Of a stretch of DNA of 64,000 nt, positions 33,208 through 43,430 are shown in pieces. The notes beneath the pieces are model-generated. The model saw only the letters and a program-made list of their open reading frames with translations, made no database searches and was not told the DNA's origin. The position numbers and the translations under genes are program-made. Source of the DNA: Halogranum amylolyticum (GTDB lineage: Archaea > Halobacteriota > Halobacteria > Halobacteriales > Haloferacaceae); NCBI RefSeq assembly GCF_900110465.1, contig NZ_FODV01000003.1:402383-466382 (forward strand), read 5' to 3'. The stretch's first letter is position 1; each line of letters begins with the position of its first letter.

Positions 33208-33227
33208 TATATATCTCGATTGAGATA
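33208..33227. promoter_or_regulatory. TATA box with overlapping dyad
   Basis: TTATATATC (33208-33216) is a strong TATA box 32-40 bases before the ATG at 33248. A perfect dyad, TATCTC-GATT-GAGATA (33212-33227), overlaps its downstream half. A protein bound there would block TBP/TFB, so the dyad is a likely repressor site. Confidence 0.6.
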
Positions 33228-33247
33228 CACCTTCCGAGGGCGAGAGC

Positions 33248-33370
33248 ATGAGTCAACAGACACGCGATCGGATCGCAGAGTGGGCAGATCTCATCGACGC
33301 GGAGGTTCCGGACAGCGTCGACGACCCCGACGCGATCCCGCACGACCGACCGCTAGACCGAGCCAACTGA
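33248..33370 (+). CDS. 40-residue conserved-looking small protein
   Basis: The frame encodes MSQQTRDRIAEWADLIDAEV, then a proline/aspartate-rich tail (DDPDAIPHDRPLDRAN). It is short, acidic and soluble with one amphipathic helix. The strong TATA box and dyad upstream support a real, regulated gene. No family is recognised. It lies 97 bases upstream of hef, in the same direction. Confidence 0.6.
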   Translation: MSQQTRDRIAEWADLIDAEVPDSVDDPDAIPHDRPLDRAN

Positions 33371-33467
33371 CCCCGTCGTCGACAGACGACGCTCCGGCCC
33401 CTTCGGTTCGTTTCACTTTCACCGCGCTTCGCCAACGCTTATCCACGACGACGACGAACCACGCCCA

Positions 33468-35945
33468 ATGGCCGCCACGGACGACGTCGCGTACGTCGAG
33501 CACCCCCTCCTCGCCCCGGCGTTCATCGAGCGACGACTGTATCAACTACGACTGGCGGGTACCGCCCGCGACGACCACACGCTCGTCTGCTTGCCGACCG
33601 GCCTCGGCAAGACGACGGTGAGTCTCCTCCTGACCGCCGAGCGCCTCCAGGAGGTCGGCGGCAAGTCGCTCTTTCTCGCGCCGACGAAACCGCTGGTCCA
33701 ACAGCACGCCGAGTTCTACCGCGAGGCGCTCGAGATCCCCGACGACGACATCGTCGTCTTCACCGGCGAAGTCCGACCCGACGACCGCGCGGAGCTCTGG
33801 GAGAGCGCGAAGGTCGTCATCGCCACCCCGCAGGTCGTCGAGAACGACCTCGTCGGTAACCGCGTCAGCCTCCGCGACGTCACCCACCTCACGTTCGACG
33901 AGTGTCACCGCGGCACCGGCGACTACGCCTACGTCTACATCGCCGAACGCTACCACGCCGACGCCGCCGACCCGCTCGTCACCGGGATGAGCGCCTCGCC
34001 CGGCGGCGACGAGGAGTCGATCCTCGAGGTCTGTGAGAACCTCGGACTCAGGGAGGTGGCGGTGATGACCGAAGACGACGCCGACGTCGCGGAGCACACC
34101 TACGACACCGACGTCACCTGGGAGCAGATCCAGCTCCCCGAGGAGATCCTCGAGATCCGCGACGCGCTCAACGAGGTCATCGTCGACCGACTGGAGCAGC
34201 TCAAGGAGCTGGGTGTCAGCGGCACCACCCAACCGGATCTCTCGCAGAAGAAGCTGAACGCGATGCGCGGGAAACTCCGGAAGATGATGGACAACGATCA
34301 GTCGGAGGGGTACAAGGGGATGTCCGTCCACGCCGAGGTGATGAAACTGCGGCGCGCGGTCGAACTGGTCGAGACGCAGAGCGTCGAGTCCGTCCGTCGC
34401 TACTTCGAACGGCAACGCAACGCCGCCCGCTCGTCGGGTGCGTCGAAAGCCAGCCAGCGACTCGTCTCCGAACCCAAGGTTCGCGAGGCGATGCGGAAAG
34501 CCGAGTCGTTCGACGCGCTTCACCCGAAGTTCTCGAAGACGCGTATCCTGCTCGCCGAAACGTTAGGAATCAACGACGGCGAGCGCGTCATCGTCTTCAC
34601 CGAATCCCGAGACACTGCCGAGGCGCTCACCGACTTTCTCTCGCAGTCGTTCTCCACACAGCGGTTCGTCGGACAGGGGAACAAAGACGGCTCCGATGGG
34701 ATGAGCCAGAAAGAGCAGCAGGAGACGCTCGACGCCTTCCGAAACGGCGAGTTCGAGGTGCTCGTCTCGACGTCTGTCGCCGAGGAGGGGCTCGACGTCC
34801 CCGAGGTCGACCTCGTGTTGTTCTACGAACCCGTGCCGACGGCGATCCGGTCCATCCAGCGGAAGGGCCGGACCGGCCGGCAAACTGAGGGGCGAGTGAT
34901 CGTCCTGATGGCCGAGGATACCCGCGACGAGGTGTACTTCTGGATCTCACGCCGCCGAGAGTCGAAGATGGAGAACGAACTCCAGAAGCTGAAGACCGCC
35001 GCCGACGAGTTGGAGCAACAGCTCGACGACAGCCAGAAGTCCCTCGGCGAGTTCGGAGAGGACGGTGACGGCGGCGAGAGCCGAGAGAAGCGCCTCCAGC
35101 CCGGACTGGCCGACTTCGACGAGGCGAAGGAGACCGACGCGTCCGCCGAGGCGCAAGACGGTCTCGACGCGACCGACCGGAGTGGGAGCGACGCGGGCGA
35201 CGGGGACGACGAGCGCGACCCGACCGTCGAGAACGAGGCCGAGACGGACGGCGAAGACGACACCGTCGTCGCTACGGCCGAGAGCGACCCCGAGGAGGAG
35301 GTCGTCGAGATCGTCGTCGACCAGCGGGAACTCGACTCGAACATCGCCCGCGACCTCTCACAGCGCGAGGGCGTCCACACCCGACTGGAGACGCTGGCCG
35401 TCGGCGACTACGTCCTCTCGGACCGCGTCGCCGTCGAGCGCAAGTCCGTCGCGGACTTCCTCGACACGCTGACCGGCGGCGACCGCTCGATGTTCGAGCA
35501 GGTGCGCGACATGTCGCGACACTACGCCCGCCCGGTCGTCGTCGTCGAGGGCGAGGAGCTCTACGGCGAGCGCAACGTCCACCCGAACGCCATCCGCGGC
35601 GCGCTGGCGTCGCTCGCCGTCGACTACGGGGCGAGCGTCCTCCGGACCGAAGACGAGGGCGACACTGCCGACCTGCTGGAGGTAATCGCCTCCCGCGAGC
35701 AGACAAAACGCGAGCGTACCGTCAGCGCCCACGGCGAGAAGAGCGCGAAGACGCTGGCCGAACAACAGGAGTACGTCGTCGAGTCCATCGCCGACATCGG
35801 TCCGGTGACAGCCCAGTCGCTGCTGGAGCACTTCGGAAGCGTCGAGGCCGTGATGATCGCGCCGAAAGACGACCTGCTTGCGGTGTCGGGCGTCGGTGAC
35901 GTCACCGCCGAGCGCATCCGCGAGATCGTCGGTAGCGACTACTGA
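33468..35945 (+). CDS. hef: Hef helicase/nuclease (FANCM/XPF-like)
   Basis: Hef processes stalled forks and branched DNA, and is an alternative to Holliday junction resolvase Hjc in haloarchaea. The 825-residue protein has the SF2 helicase domain (Walker A CLPTGLGKTTVS near 41, DECHRG near 144, GMSASPGGDEES, VSTSVAEEGLDVPEVD, IQRKGRTGRQ). An acidic linker of about 100 residues (530-625) follows. The XPF-type nuclease has the ERKSVADFL motif near 657 with VVVDQREL and GDYVLS upstream. Tandem helix-hairpin-helix motifs close the protein (IADIGPVTAQSLLEHFGS, LLAVSGVGDVTAERIREI). Both halves look intact. Confidence 0.96.
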   Translation: MAATDDVAYVEHPLLAPAFIERRLYQLRLAGTARDDHTLVCLPTGLGKTTVSLLLTAERLQEVGGKSLFLAPTKPLVQQHAEFYREALEIPDDDIVVFTGEVRPDDRAELWESAKVVIATPQVVENDLVGNRVSLRDVTHLTFDECHRGTGDYAYVYIAERYHADAADPLVTGMSASPGGDEESILEVCENLGLREVAVMTEDDADVAEHTYDTDVTWEQIQLPEEILEIRDALNEVIVDRLEQLKELGVSGTTQPDLSQKKLNAMRGKLRKMMDNDQSEGYKGMSVHAEVMKLRRAVELVETQSVESVRRYFERQRNAARSSGASKASQRLVSEPKVREAMRKAESFDALHPKFSKTRILLAETLGINDGERVIVFTESRDTAEALTDFLSQSFSTQRFVGQGNKDGSDGMSQKEQQETLDAFRNGEFEVLVSTSVAEEGLDVPEVDLVLFYEPVPTAIRSIQRKGRTGRQTEGRVIVLMAEDTRDEVYFWISRRRESKMENELQKLKTAADELEQQLDDSQKSLGEFGEDGDGGESREKRLQPGLADFDEAKETDASAEAQDGLDATDRSGSDAGDGDDERDPTVENEAETDGEDDTVVATAESDPEEEVVEIVVDQRELDSNIARDLSQREGVHTRLETLAVGDYVLSDRVAVERKSVADFLDTLTGGDRSMFEQVRDMSRHYARPVVVVEGEELYGERNVHPNAIRGALASLAVDYGASVLRTEDEGDTADLLEVIASREQTKRERTVSAHGEKSAKTLAEQQEYVVESIADIGPVTAQSLLEHFGSVEAVMIAPKDDLLAVSGVGDVTAERIREIVGSDY

Positions 35946-35956
35946 CGGTCTCGGGA

Positions 35957-36646
35957 CTACCGCCGGAGCGCGGCGAGCGTCTCGGCGGCCTCGCGAGCGG
36001 CGGCGAGCAGTTCGCGGGCGCGACGGGGGTCGTCGGTCCGCTCGGCCTCCTCGGCGTAGCGCGTGACCGTCCGGCGGAGCGACGCTCGGGCGGCGTCGAG
36101 GTCCGAACCGTCGGACGTGGTCGGCGCGCTCGGCGTCGTCGCCTCTGCAGGCGTCTCGGTCGCGGTTTCGGTTTCGGACGTCGGCGTCTGGACTGTCGAC
36201 ACCGGCGGCTGCGTCGGTTCGACGGGGGTCTCGCTCTCGTCGCCGTCGTCAGCCCCCGGTGTCGGGTCGGCGGTCCGTGTCGGTGCCGTCGTCTGTGTGG
36301 GCGTTTCGGTCGCCGATTCGCCAGTGCCGACGGAGTCGGCTGTCTGAGTCGCTTCGGTCGCCTCAGTCGCTTCGCCCGTCGGCCGTCCGTCCGCCCCCCC
36401 TCGACCTTCGGGATTCCGGAGTCGGATCTGTCCGCCGGCGACCTCGGCGTCCTGACAGGAGGGACAGAAGTTCTGTTCGTCGAATCGGAAGATGGGGTCG
36501 CCGCAGCTGTTGCAGTGACGGTTCGTCATCGTCGCTCCCTTCAACAGCAGTTCGCTCATCCGCTTCGTGCTCTTGCGTTTCTCCTCGTCTTTCGCGAACT
36601 TCTCGCGGAGTTTCTCCCGTTCGGCCTCCTTGTCGAACTCGCTCAT
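35957..36646 (-). CDS. Sjogren's/scleroderma autoantigen 1 (SSSCA1) family zinc protein
   Basis: A 229-residue protein with a charged N-terminal helix ([17 protein letters not shown]), then [16 protein letters not shown] and a zinc ribbon CNSCGDPIF...CPSCQ (about 45-70), as in the archaeal SSSCA1/ZNRD2-like family (PF06677). A Thr/Pro/Glu-rich disordered stretch (80-175) leads to a C-terminal helical pair ([38 protein letters not shown]). The function in archaea is unknown. It is convergent with hef. Confidence 0.87.
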   Translation of the reverse strand: MSEFDKEAEREKLREKFAKDEEKRKSTKRMSELLLKGATMTNRHCNSCGDPIFRFDEQNFCPSCQDAEVAGGQIRLRNPEGRGGADGRPTGEATEATEATQTADSVGTGESATETPTQTTAPTRTADPTPGADDGDESETPVEPTQPPVSTVQTPTSETETATETPAEATTPSAPTTSDGSDLDAARASLRRTVTRYAEEAERTDDPRRARELLAAAREAAETLAALRR

Positions 36647-36792
36647 ACCACATCTCTCGTCCCTCGCGTCGAAAAAGACAACGGGACGAGGGCGTGTCGA
36701 CAGCTGTCGTACCCGGCCGACGGCGGAGAAACCCCCGAGAATCCGCCCGTTCCGAAGCGTTTAATCGGAATCCGCGGGGAAGTTCATGTGGT

Positions 36793-37707
36793 ATGACGAA
36801 AGTTAGCGTGGTCGGCGCCGCAGGGACGGTCGGTGCCGCCGCAGGATACAACCTCGCGCTCCGTGACGTCGTCGACGAACTCGTCTTCGTGGACATCCCG
36901 GACATGGAGGACAAGACGGTCGGACAGGCGGCCGACACGAACCACGGCATCGCCTACGACTCGAACACGCGAGTCCGACAGGGTGACTACTCGGCCACCG
37001 AAGGGTCGGACGTCGTCGTCATCACGGCCGGCATCCCGCGCAAGGAGGGACAGACGCGGATCGACCTCGCGGGCGACAACGCGCCCATCATGGCGGACAT
37101 CGGATCGTCGCTCGCCGAGTACAACGACGACTTCGTCTCGGTGACGACGTCGAACCCGGTCGACCTGCTCAACCGCCACCTCTACGAGGCGGGCGACCGC
37201 GACCGCCACGAGGTGATCGGCTTCGGCGGCCGCCTCGATTCGGCGCGCTTCCGCTACGTCCTCTCGGAGCGCTTCGACGTTCCCGTCAAGAACGTCGAAG
37301 CGACGATCCTCGGCGAACACGGCGACGCACAGGTGCCCGTGTTCTCGAAGGTCCGCGTCGACGGTCGCGACCCCGAGTTCAGCGCCGACGAGCGCGAGGA
37401 GATCCTCGGCGACCTCCAGGAGTCGGCGATGGACGTCATCAGCCGCAAAGGTGCGACGCAGTGGGGGCCGGCGACCGGCGTCGCCCACATGGTCGAGGCC
37501 ATCCTGCGCGACACGGGCGAGGTACTGCCCGGGTCGCTCGTCCTCGACGGCGAGTACGGCTACGAGGACACCGCCTTCGGCGTCCCCGTCAAACTCGGCT
37601 CGAACGGCATCGAGGAGGTCGTCGAGTGGGACCTCGACGACTACGAGCAGGAACTGATGGACGACGCCGCCGAGAAACTCCGCGAGCAGTACGACGAGAT
37701 CGCGTAA
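36793..37707 (+). CDS. mdh: Malate dehydrogenase
   Basis: It interconverts malate and oxaloacetate in the TCA cycle with NAD(H). The 304-residue enzyme is the LDH-like type: Rossmann loop [41 protein letters not shown] carrying the substrate arginine and the residues that set malate over lactate specificity, [20 protein letters not shown], and the catalytic histidine in [16 protein letters not shown]. Tetrameric, salt-adapted homologues are well studied in Haloarcula and Haloferax. A TATA-like GCGTTTAATCGG at 36757-36768 lies about 25 bases upstream. Confidence 0.96.
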   Translation: MTKVSVVGAAGTVGAAAGYNLALRDVVDELVFVDIPDMEDKTVGQAADTNHGIAYDSNTRVRQGDYSATEGSDVVVITAGIPRKEGQTRIDLAGDNAPIMADIGSSLAEYNDDFVSVTTSNPVDLLNRHLYEAGDRDRHEVIGFGGRLDSARFRYVLSERFDVPVKNVEATILGEHGDAQVPVFSKVRVDGRDPEFSADEREEILGDLQESAMDVISRKGATQWGPATGVAHMVEAILRDTGEVLPGSLVLDGEYGYEDTAFGVPVKLGSNGIEEVVEWDLDDYEQELMDDAAEKLREQYDEIA

Positions 37708-37787
37708 GCGGCCTCGACGCCCCATCGTCGAACGACCGCCGACACTCCACCCGACGATTTTTGCTCGCCGCTGGTCTCTGTAGTGGC

Positions 37788-38759
37788 ATGTCTCGTCACT
37801 CGAACGATAGGTCCGTCGAGACGCGACGCGTCGCGGTCTTCCTCCTCGTCGCCTACGGCGTCGCGTGGGCGACTGCAGCGACTATCTACGTCACCGGCGG
37901 GCTCGCCGACAGCCCCGAACTCCTCTCCGGGCTCGGCGTCACGCTCGCAGCGGTCCTCCTCCCGACGACGTACATGTTCGCGCCCGCCGTCGGCAGCGTC
38001 GTCGCCCGGCACCTCACGGGCGAGGGGTGGACCGACCTGTGGCTCCGCCCCCGCCTCCGTAGCTCACTCGGCGTCTACGCCGCCGCCTGGTTCGGACCGG
38101 TCCTCCTCACACTCGTCGGTGCGGTCGTCTACTTCGCGGGCTTCCCGGCGAGCTTCGACCCCGAGCTCGCGACGTTCGCGGAGGCGGTTCGGGGGGCCAC
38201 CGGCGGCGACGTCGCTGTCGACCCGTGGACGCTCGTCGCCGTCCAACTCGTCTCGGCAGTCACGATCGGCCCGCTGGTCAACACGTTCTTCGCGTTCGGC
38301 GAGGAACTCGGCTGGCGCGCCTACCTCCTGCCGAAACTGCTGCCGCTCGGCACGCGGCGGGCGACGCTTCTCGTCGGCCTGATCTGGGGGGTGTGGCACT
38401 GGCCGCTCGTCGCGATGGGCTACAACTACGGCTTCGGCTACCCCGGCGCGCCGTGGACGGGCTGTCTCGCGATGTGCTGGTTCACGCTCACGACGGGCGT
38501 GTTCCTCGCGTGGGTGACGCTCCGAAGCGAGAGCGTCTGGCCCGCCGCAGTCGGCCACGGCGCCATCAACGCCGTCGCCGCGATCGGCGCGCTGTTCGTC
38601 GCCGGACAGCCGACCCCGTTGCTCGGGCCGACGCCGCTCGGCATCGTCGGCGGTTTCGGATGGACGGCCGCGGCCGCGTGGCTCCTCTGGAAGAGCGAAC
38701 TGTTCGCGGGGACGCCGCCGTCCAGAGACGTCGCCGGCGACGCTACCACAGCAGAGTAG
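37788..38759 (+). CDS. CPBP family intramembrane metalloprotease
   Basis: A 323-residue protein with about eight membrane helices. The ABI/CPBP motifs are FAFGEELGWRAYLLPKL (EExxxR, near 168-184), LIWGVWHWPLVAMGYNYG (FxxxH-like), and AVGHGAINAV near the end. The family includes Rce1-type prenyl-protein proteases and bacteriocin self-immunity proteins; the substrate in archaea is unknown. The C-terminus overlaps the end of the convergent gene at 38743 by 17 bases. Confidence 0.88.
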   Translation: MSRHSNDRSVETRRVAVFLLVAYGVAWATAATIYVTGGLADSPELLSGLGVTLAAVLLPTTYMFAPAVGSVVARHLTGEGWTDLWLRPRLRSSLGVYAAAWFGPVLLTLVGAVVYFAGFPASFDPELATFAEAVRGATGGDVAVDPWTLVAVQLVSAVTIGPLVNTFFAFGEELGWRAYLLPKLLPLGTRRATLLVGLIWGVWHWPLVAMGYNYGFGYPGAPWTGCLAMCWFTLTTGVFLAWVTLRSESVWPAAVGHGAINAVAAIGALFVAGQPTPLLGPTPLGIVGGFGWTAAAAWLLWKSELFAGTPPSRDVAGDATTAE

Positions 38760-38970
38760 CGACGACGGCGACGATCACGAACACGACGACGGCTGCGAGC
38801 GCCGGGTTCCCCGAGAACAGCGCAGCCAGCAGCAGTGGGAAGCCGACGAGGCCGACGACGAGGCCGACGACGCCGTAGCCGAGACTTCTCAGCTCCGCCC
38901 GGACCGCGTTCCGTGATTCCTCGCGTGCGATCTCGCGCACGTCGTCGGTAGAGAGGTCGGAGGAGGGCAT
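38743..38970 (-). CDS. Small membrane protein, paralogue of 39055-39330
   Basis: A 75-residue protein with an amphipathic N-terminal part (STDDVREIAREESRNAVRAEL) and two membrane helices (GYGVVGLVVGLVGFPLLLA and PALAAVVVFVIVAVVATLL). The REExR-like helix resembles that of the next gene upstream (ELIREEARVVAREE), suggesting a tandem duplication. Function is unknown. ATG at 38970 is chosen over 39006. Confidence 0.65.
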   Translation of the reverse strand: MPSSDLSTDDVREIAREESRNAVRAELRSLGYGVVGLVVGLVGFPLLLAALFSGNPALAAVVVFVIVAVVATLLW

Positions 38971-39054
38971 CGCTCCCGACGACGGGGCAGTCGCGCAAAA
39001 ACCCATCGTCGGTCGGTCGGAACCGTACAGTGTAGGTCGTTCAGTCTAGGTCGC

Positions 39055-39330
39055 TCAATCGCCGCCGAAGAAACTCGACACACCCGCGCCGGCGGCGACG
39101 ACGAGCGTGCCGACGCCGACGAGCACCGTCGTCAGCGCCCCGCCGGCCTCGAGCGACTGCCCCAGGATCACGAAACCGAACAGTCCCGCGACGATGCTCC
39201 CGAAGAGGCTCCTCGTCCGCTTCGTCTCCTCGCGGGCGACGACACGCGCCTCCTCCCGGATCAGCTCGCGGAGCGCTTCTTCGGAGAGTCGCACGTAGTC
39301 GTCGGTTCCGGCGTCGTCGGCGTCGGCCAT
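39055..39330 (-). CDS. Small membrane protein (91 aa), paralogue of 38743-38970
   Basis: A 91-residue protein with a charged helix (LSEEALRELIREEARVVAREETKR) followed by two hydrophobic segments (SIVAGLFGFVILGQSLEA and TTVLVGVGTLVVAAGAGV). It is likely cytoplasmic N-terminus, two-helix hairpin. It is read in the same direction as uvrC upstream, 39 bases after its stop, so the three genes may be co-transcribed. Function unknown. Confidence 0.72.
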   Translation of the reverse strand: MADADDAGTDDYVRLSEEALRELIREEARVVAREETKRTRSLFGSIVAGLFGFVILGQSLEAGGALTTVLVGVGTLVVAAGAGVSSFFGGD

Positions 39331-39369
39331 CGACCCCTACTCTCTCGGTGACCGAGAAGAAAGTTGGCC

Positions 39370-41106
39370 CTACAGTCGCGAGCGAACGGCCTCGGCGGTC
39401 TTCTCGCCGACGCCGTCGACGTCGAGCAGGTCCTCTACGGAGGCCGTGCGAATCCCCTCGACGCTACCGAACCGTCGGAGCAGTCGCTTCCGCGTCTCGG
39501 GACCGACGCCGGGCACGTCGTCGAGCACCGTCTGCACGTCGTCCCGCAGCGTCTGGTGGTACTGGACGGCGAAGCGGTGGGCCTCGTCGCGGACGCGCTG
39601 GAGGACGTGGAGATGCGGGGCGTCCTTCGGCCAGTTGTGGACCTGTGTGTCCGTAATCACGAGTTCCTCGTCTTTCGCCAGCGCGACGACGGGGACGTCC
39701 CAGCCCACCTCGTCCAGCGCGTCCTGTGCCGCCCCGAGTTGGCCGTCGCCGCCGTCGATGAGAAGCAGGTCCGGGTCGGGTCGGTCGTCGCGCCCCGAGA
39801 CGGCCCGCTCGGCGCGCCACCGGATCAACTCGCGCATGTTGGCGTAGTCGTCGTTGCGCTCGGTGAGTTTCTTTCTCCGATACCCTGCCTTCTCCGCAGA
39901 CCCTTCGACGAAACAGACGTCGCTGCCGACGACGGACCTCCCCTGTGCGTGGCTCACGTCGAACCCCTCGATGCGCTCGACGCGAGGGAGACCGAGCGCG
40001 TCGGAGAGCGCGCCGAGTTCGTCGCCCCGTCCGGGGCCGCGACGAGCGTTCTTCAGCGCGAGTTCGACCAGTTTCGCCTCGCGGCCCGCACCCGGCACTC
40101 TCACTGTGACGCCCTCGGCGTCGAGCCACGCGAGCAGCTCCTCGTCGTCCGGGCGCTCCGAGAGGAGGAGTGCGTCGGGCAGTTCGCGCTCGGCGTAGTA
40201 CTGTACGACGAACGCCGCGAGTACCTCGGCGACGCCCCCCTCGCTGTCCTCGGGTGCGTCGAGGCGGTGTCGCGAGCGGTCGACCAGCTGACCGCGCTCG
40301 CTGTGGAGGCGCGCGACCGTCGCTCGCTCGCCCTCGACGGCGGCCCCGAGCACGTCGACCGCGCGCTCGTTCGACTGCGCGGAGACCGCCTCTCCGCCGC
40401 CGCCGTGGAACGACTCGACGACGTCGAGGCGGTCTCTGAGGTTGGCGGCGCGCTCGAACTCCTGTTCTTGCGACGCCTGTTCCATCGCCCGCCGGAGCGG
40501 GTCCGTGAGCACGCCCGTCTCGCCCTCGAAGAACCGGACCGCGCTCTCGACGTCCTCGGCGTACCTGGCTTCCCCGATCTCGTCCGTACAGGGCGCGCTA
40601 CAGAGACCCATCTCGTAGTCGAGACAGGGGCGGTCGCGGTTGGCGTACTTGTGGTCCGAACAGCCGCGGAGGCCGTAGGTCTCTCGGATGGCTTTGACGA
40701 CGACTTCGACCCGACCCTTGTCGGTGAAGGGGCCGAACACCGTCGCGGCCTCGTCGGGGTCGCGAGTGACCTCGATGCGGGGGACCGGATGCGACGTGAG
40801 TTGGACCAGCGGGTACGACTTGTCGTCCTTCAGCCGGACGTTGTACCGCGGCTGGTGGCGTTTGATGAGGTTCGCCTCCAGCAAGAGCGCCTGCGTCTCC
40901 GTGTCGGTGACGGCGAACTCGATGCGGTCCGCGCGGGCGACCATCCGTCGGATGCGGTCGCTCCGCGGGTCGGCGTAGGAGCGAACCCGACTCCGGAGGT
41001 CGACCGCTTTGCCCACGTAGAGCACCGTCTCGCCCTCGTGAAACTGGTAGACGCCGGAGTCCCGTGGGAGGTCGTTCGCCCGCTCGCGGACCTCGGTGAC
41101 ATCCAT
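39370..41106 (-). CDS. uvrC: UvrC, excinuclease ABC subunit C
   Basis: UvrC makes both incisions in nucleotide excision repair. The 578-residue protein has the GIY-YIG nuclease at the N-terminus ([19 protein letters not shown], with RSRVRSY), a cysteine-rich clamp ([21 protein letters not shown], with CSAPC), the UVR motif binding UvrB ([18 protein letters not shown]), the RNase H-like second nuclease ([31 protein letters not shown]) and C-terminal HhH motifs ([36 protein letters not shown]). All parts look intact. Start MDVTEV at 41106. Confidence 0.96.
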   Translation of the reverse strand: MDVTEVRERANDLPRDSGVYQFHEGETVLYVGKAVDLRSRVRSYADPRSDRIRRMVARADRIEFAVTDTETQALLLEANLIKRHQPRYNVRLKDDKSYPLVQLTSHPVPRIEVTRDPDEAATVFGPFTDKGRVEVVVKAIRETYGLRGCSDHKYANRDRPCLDYEMGLCSAPCTDEIGEARYAEDVESAVRFFEGETGVLTDPLRRAMEQASQEQEFERAANLRDRLDVVESFHGGGGEAVSAQSNERAVDVLGAAVEGERATVARLHSERGQLVDRSRHRLDAPEDSEGGVAEVLAAFVVQYYAERELPDALLLSERPDDEELLAWLDAEGVTVRVPGAGREAKLVELALKNARRGPGRGDELGALSDALGLPRVERIEGFDVSHAQGRSVVGSDVCFVEGSAEKAGYRRKKLTERNDDYANMRELIRWRAERAVSGRDDRPDPDLLLIDGGDGQLGAAQDALDEVGWDVPVVALAKDEELVITDTQVHNWPKDAPHLHVLQRVRDEAHRFAVQYHQTLRDDVQTVLDDVPGVGPETRKRLLRRFGSVEGIRTASVEDLLDVDGVGEKTAEAVRSRL

Positions 41107-41247
41107 CTCCCGACGCTTGCATCCGAACGGGCTTGAGGCTGACGTCGTCCCCGTTCGTTCACCGTCTTCTCTCGACGCCGACGGTCGAAGGACTGCGCGG
41201 GGAGACCCACCAACGGCGCTAAGTGGCCGTTGGTCGAACGGGGTGGT

Positions 41248-41517
41248 ATGACCGACACCGTCCGACTGTGGCTCGTCGAGCGAACCTACGACGACCGCAA
41301 CCTCATCACGCTCGTCTACGCGACCCCCGACGGCGAGCGAATGCTCCAGAAGGAGATCGCGGCGACGATGATGCACCAGCGGGGGAGCGCCGCGACCGCC
41401 GCCATCGACGTCGACCCCGACCGTGTGAGCGACACGCCGGACGACGAGACGCGAGAGCGCTACCAGACGGAGGCCGAGCGGATGGCCGAGAGCTACGACC
41501 CCGACGAAGAGGTGTAG
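41248..41517 (+). CDS. Small conserved haloarchaeal protein (89 aa)
   Basis: An 89-residue acidic protein: [39 protein letters not shown], then an acidic hinge and a C-terminal helix ([19 protein letters not shown]). One alpha/beta fold without cysteine or membrane segment. No function recognised. It is divergent from uvrC with about 140 bases between starts. Confidence 0.75.
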   Translation: MTDTVRLWLVERTYDDRNLITLVYATPDGERMLQKEIAATMMHQRGSAATAAIDVDPDRVSDTPDDETRERYQTEAERMAESYDPDEEV

Positions 41518-41651
41518 ATCGACTGTCCTCTCGCCTCTCCGAATCCCCCGCGAGCGGCGGTCTCGTGCCGGCTCGACTCGCTCGTCGCTATCAATCTGTT
41601 GGCGCTTCGGAGACCTAAACCCTTTATGCCGTCGTCGTACAACCCGCAACC

Positions 41652-42575
41652 ATGGCCGCTATCGAACTCACCGGCGTGACGAAACGCTACGACGACGTCA
41701 CCGCCGTCGACGACCTCGACCTCACGGTCCCCGAGGGCGAGGTGTTCGGCTTCCTCGGTCCCAACGGGGCCGGGAAGTCGACGACGATCAACATGGTTCT
41801 CGACTTCGTCCGGCCGACGACGGGGGACGTCCGCGTCCTCGGCTACGACGCTCAGCGAGACAGCGTCGCCGTCCGCCAGCGGACCGGCGTGCTCCCGGAG
41901 GGGTTCGACGTCTACGATCGCCTCACCGGTCGCAAACACGTCGAGTTCGCCGTCCGCTCGAAGGAGGCCGCGGACGACCCCGACGAGATCCTCGATCGAG
42001 TCGGCATCGCCGACGCCGCCGACCGGAAGGCGGGCGGCTACTCGAAGGGGATGCGCCAGCGACTCGCACTCGGGATGGCGCTGGTCGGCAGTCCCGACCT
42101 GCTCATCCTCGACGAACCATCTTCAGGGCTCGACCCCGCGGGGGCGAAAGAGATGCGCGACATCGTCCGCACGGAGGCCGACCGGGGTGCGACGGTGTTC
42201 TTCTCCTCGCACGTGCTCGGGCAGGTCGAGGCGGTCTGTGACCGCGTCGGGATCATGCGCGAGGGGGCGCTCGTCGCCGAGGACAGCATCGAGGGGCTCC
42301 GCGACGCCGCCGGCGGCGAGGCGCGACTGGAGATCACGGTCGACAGCGCGTCGAGTGAGGACCTCGACGCCGTCCGCGCCATCGACGGCGTCGAGTCGGC
42401 GTCGACCGACGGCGGCACGGTCGTCGTCGCCTGTGAGAGCGACGTCAAGACGCAGGTGCTCTCCACGCTGGAGGGACGCGGCGTGACGGTCCACGACTTC
42501 GAGACGACCGAGGCGTCGCTGGAGGATCTGTTCCTCTCGTACACCGAAGACGACCGACAGGAGGTCACCGCATGA
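41652..42575 (+). CDS. ABC-2 type transporter ATPase
   Basis: A 307-residue nucleotide-binding protein of the exporter class related to CcmA/NosF/DrrA. Walker A is [19 protein letters not shown]-loop [12 protein letters not shown], signature [15 protein letters not shown], Walker [16 protein letters not shown] and H-loop [11 protein letters not shown]. The C-terminal 75 residues form the small extension common to DrrA-like ATPases. TATA-like CCCTTTATGCC lies about 25 bases before the ATG. The permease gene starts in its stop codon (ATGA). Confidence 0.92.
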   Translation: MAAIELTGVTKRYDDVTAVDDLDLTVPEGEVFGFLGPNGAGKSTTINMVLDFVRPTTGDVRVLGYDAQRDSVAVRQRTGVLPEGFDVYDRLTGRKHVEFAVRSKEAADDPDEILDRVGIADAADRKAGGYSKGMRQRLALGMALVGSPDLLILDEPSSGLDPAGAKEMRDIVRTEADRGATVFFSSHVLGQVEAVCDRVGIMREGALVAEDSIEGLRDAAGGEARLEITVDSASSEDLDAVRAIDGVESASTDGGTVVVACESDVKTQVLSTLEGRGVTVHDFETTEASLEDLFLSYTEDDRQEVTA

Positions 42576-43390
42576 GTTGGCAGGCGGTCGCCCGAAAGGA
42601 CTTCGAGGATGCCGTCCGTTCGTGGTGGCTCCTCGGACTAACCGCGCTGTTCGTGCTCCTCACCTCGGGCGTCGCCTACGTCGTCCGCCCCTCCGGAGGT
42701 GGGACGTTCAGTTCGAACGCCATCCTCGGCGCGATCAGCGGGACGCTCGTCACCACGCTGATCCCGCTCATCGCGCTCGTCATGGCCTACAGCGCCATCG
42801 TCGGCGAGCGCGAGAGCGGCAGTCTGAAACTGCTGCTCTCGCTGCCGCACTCCCGGGCGGACGTCGTGTTCGGGAAGGTGCTCGGTCGCTCGGCGGCCAT
42901 CGCCGCCCCGATCGTCATCGGGTTCGTCCTCCCGGCGCTGCTGCTCGCCGTCGGCCCGCTGCAGTTCGACGCCGGGTCGTACGTCGGCTACATCCTGCTG
43001 ACGGCGTTCCTCGGCACCGTCTTCGTCGGCATCGCCGTCGGCTTCTCGGCGGCGATGCGTTCTCAGCAACTCGCGACGGCGGGAGCGATGGGGCTCTACC
43101 TCCTCTTCATCCCGCTGTGGGGGGCGGTCCAGTTCCCGCTGCAGATCTACCTGCAGCTCAGCGGCGGCGTCCCCGGCTGGGTTCCGCTGACCGGACAGGA
43201 GATCTTCCGCATGATCCGCCTGCTGAACCCGACGGGGTCGTTCAAGATCGTCTCGGGAGCGTTCCTCAACGACCAGCTGTTCACCGGCGGCGACGTGAGC
43301 CTACAGGTGGCGGCGCTGGCGATGCTGTTCGGCTGGCTGCTGATCCCGCCGCTGCTCGGTCTCTGGGCGTTCGACCGGGCCGACCTCTGA
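42572..43390 (+). CDS. ABC-2 type transporter permease (NosY-like)
   Basis: A 272-residue protein with six membrane helices: an N-terminal amphipathic start (WQAVARKDFEDAVRSWW), LLGLTALFVLLTSGVAYVV, the helix 2-3 hairpin with YSAIVGERESGSLKLLLSLP (the typical coupling loop with PHSRADVVFGK), and a C-terminal hydrophobic pair. It forms an export or membrane-remodelling pump with the preceding ATPase. The resemblance to NosY is in layout; no nos genes are nearby, and the substrate is unknown. Confidence 0.88.
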   Translation: MSWQAVARKDFEDAVRSWWLLGLTALFVLLTSGVAYVVRPSGGGTFSSNAILGAISGTLVTTLIPLIALVMAYSAIVGERESGSLKLLLSLPHSRADVVFGKVLGRSAAIAAPIVIGFVLPALLLAVGPLQFDAGSYVGYILLTAFLGTVFVGIAVGFSAAMRSQQLATAGAMGLYLLFIPLWGAVQFPLQIYLQLSGGVPGWVPLTGQEIFRMIRLLNPTGSFKIVSGAFLNDQLFTGGDVSLQVAALAMLFGWLLIPPLLGLWAFDRADL

Positions 43391-43430
43391 GCGGCCGCGG
43401 CCCGCTCGCTCCGCTCGTTCTCCGACTCAC

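Noticed and set aside
41652..43390. ABC-2 pair as NosFY of denitrification
   Set aside because: Domain layout is similar, but nosZ, nosD and other partners are missing; only the generic transporter call is kept.
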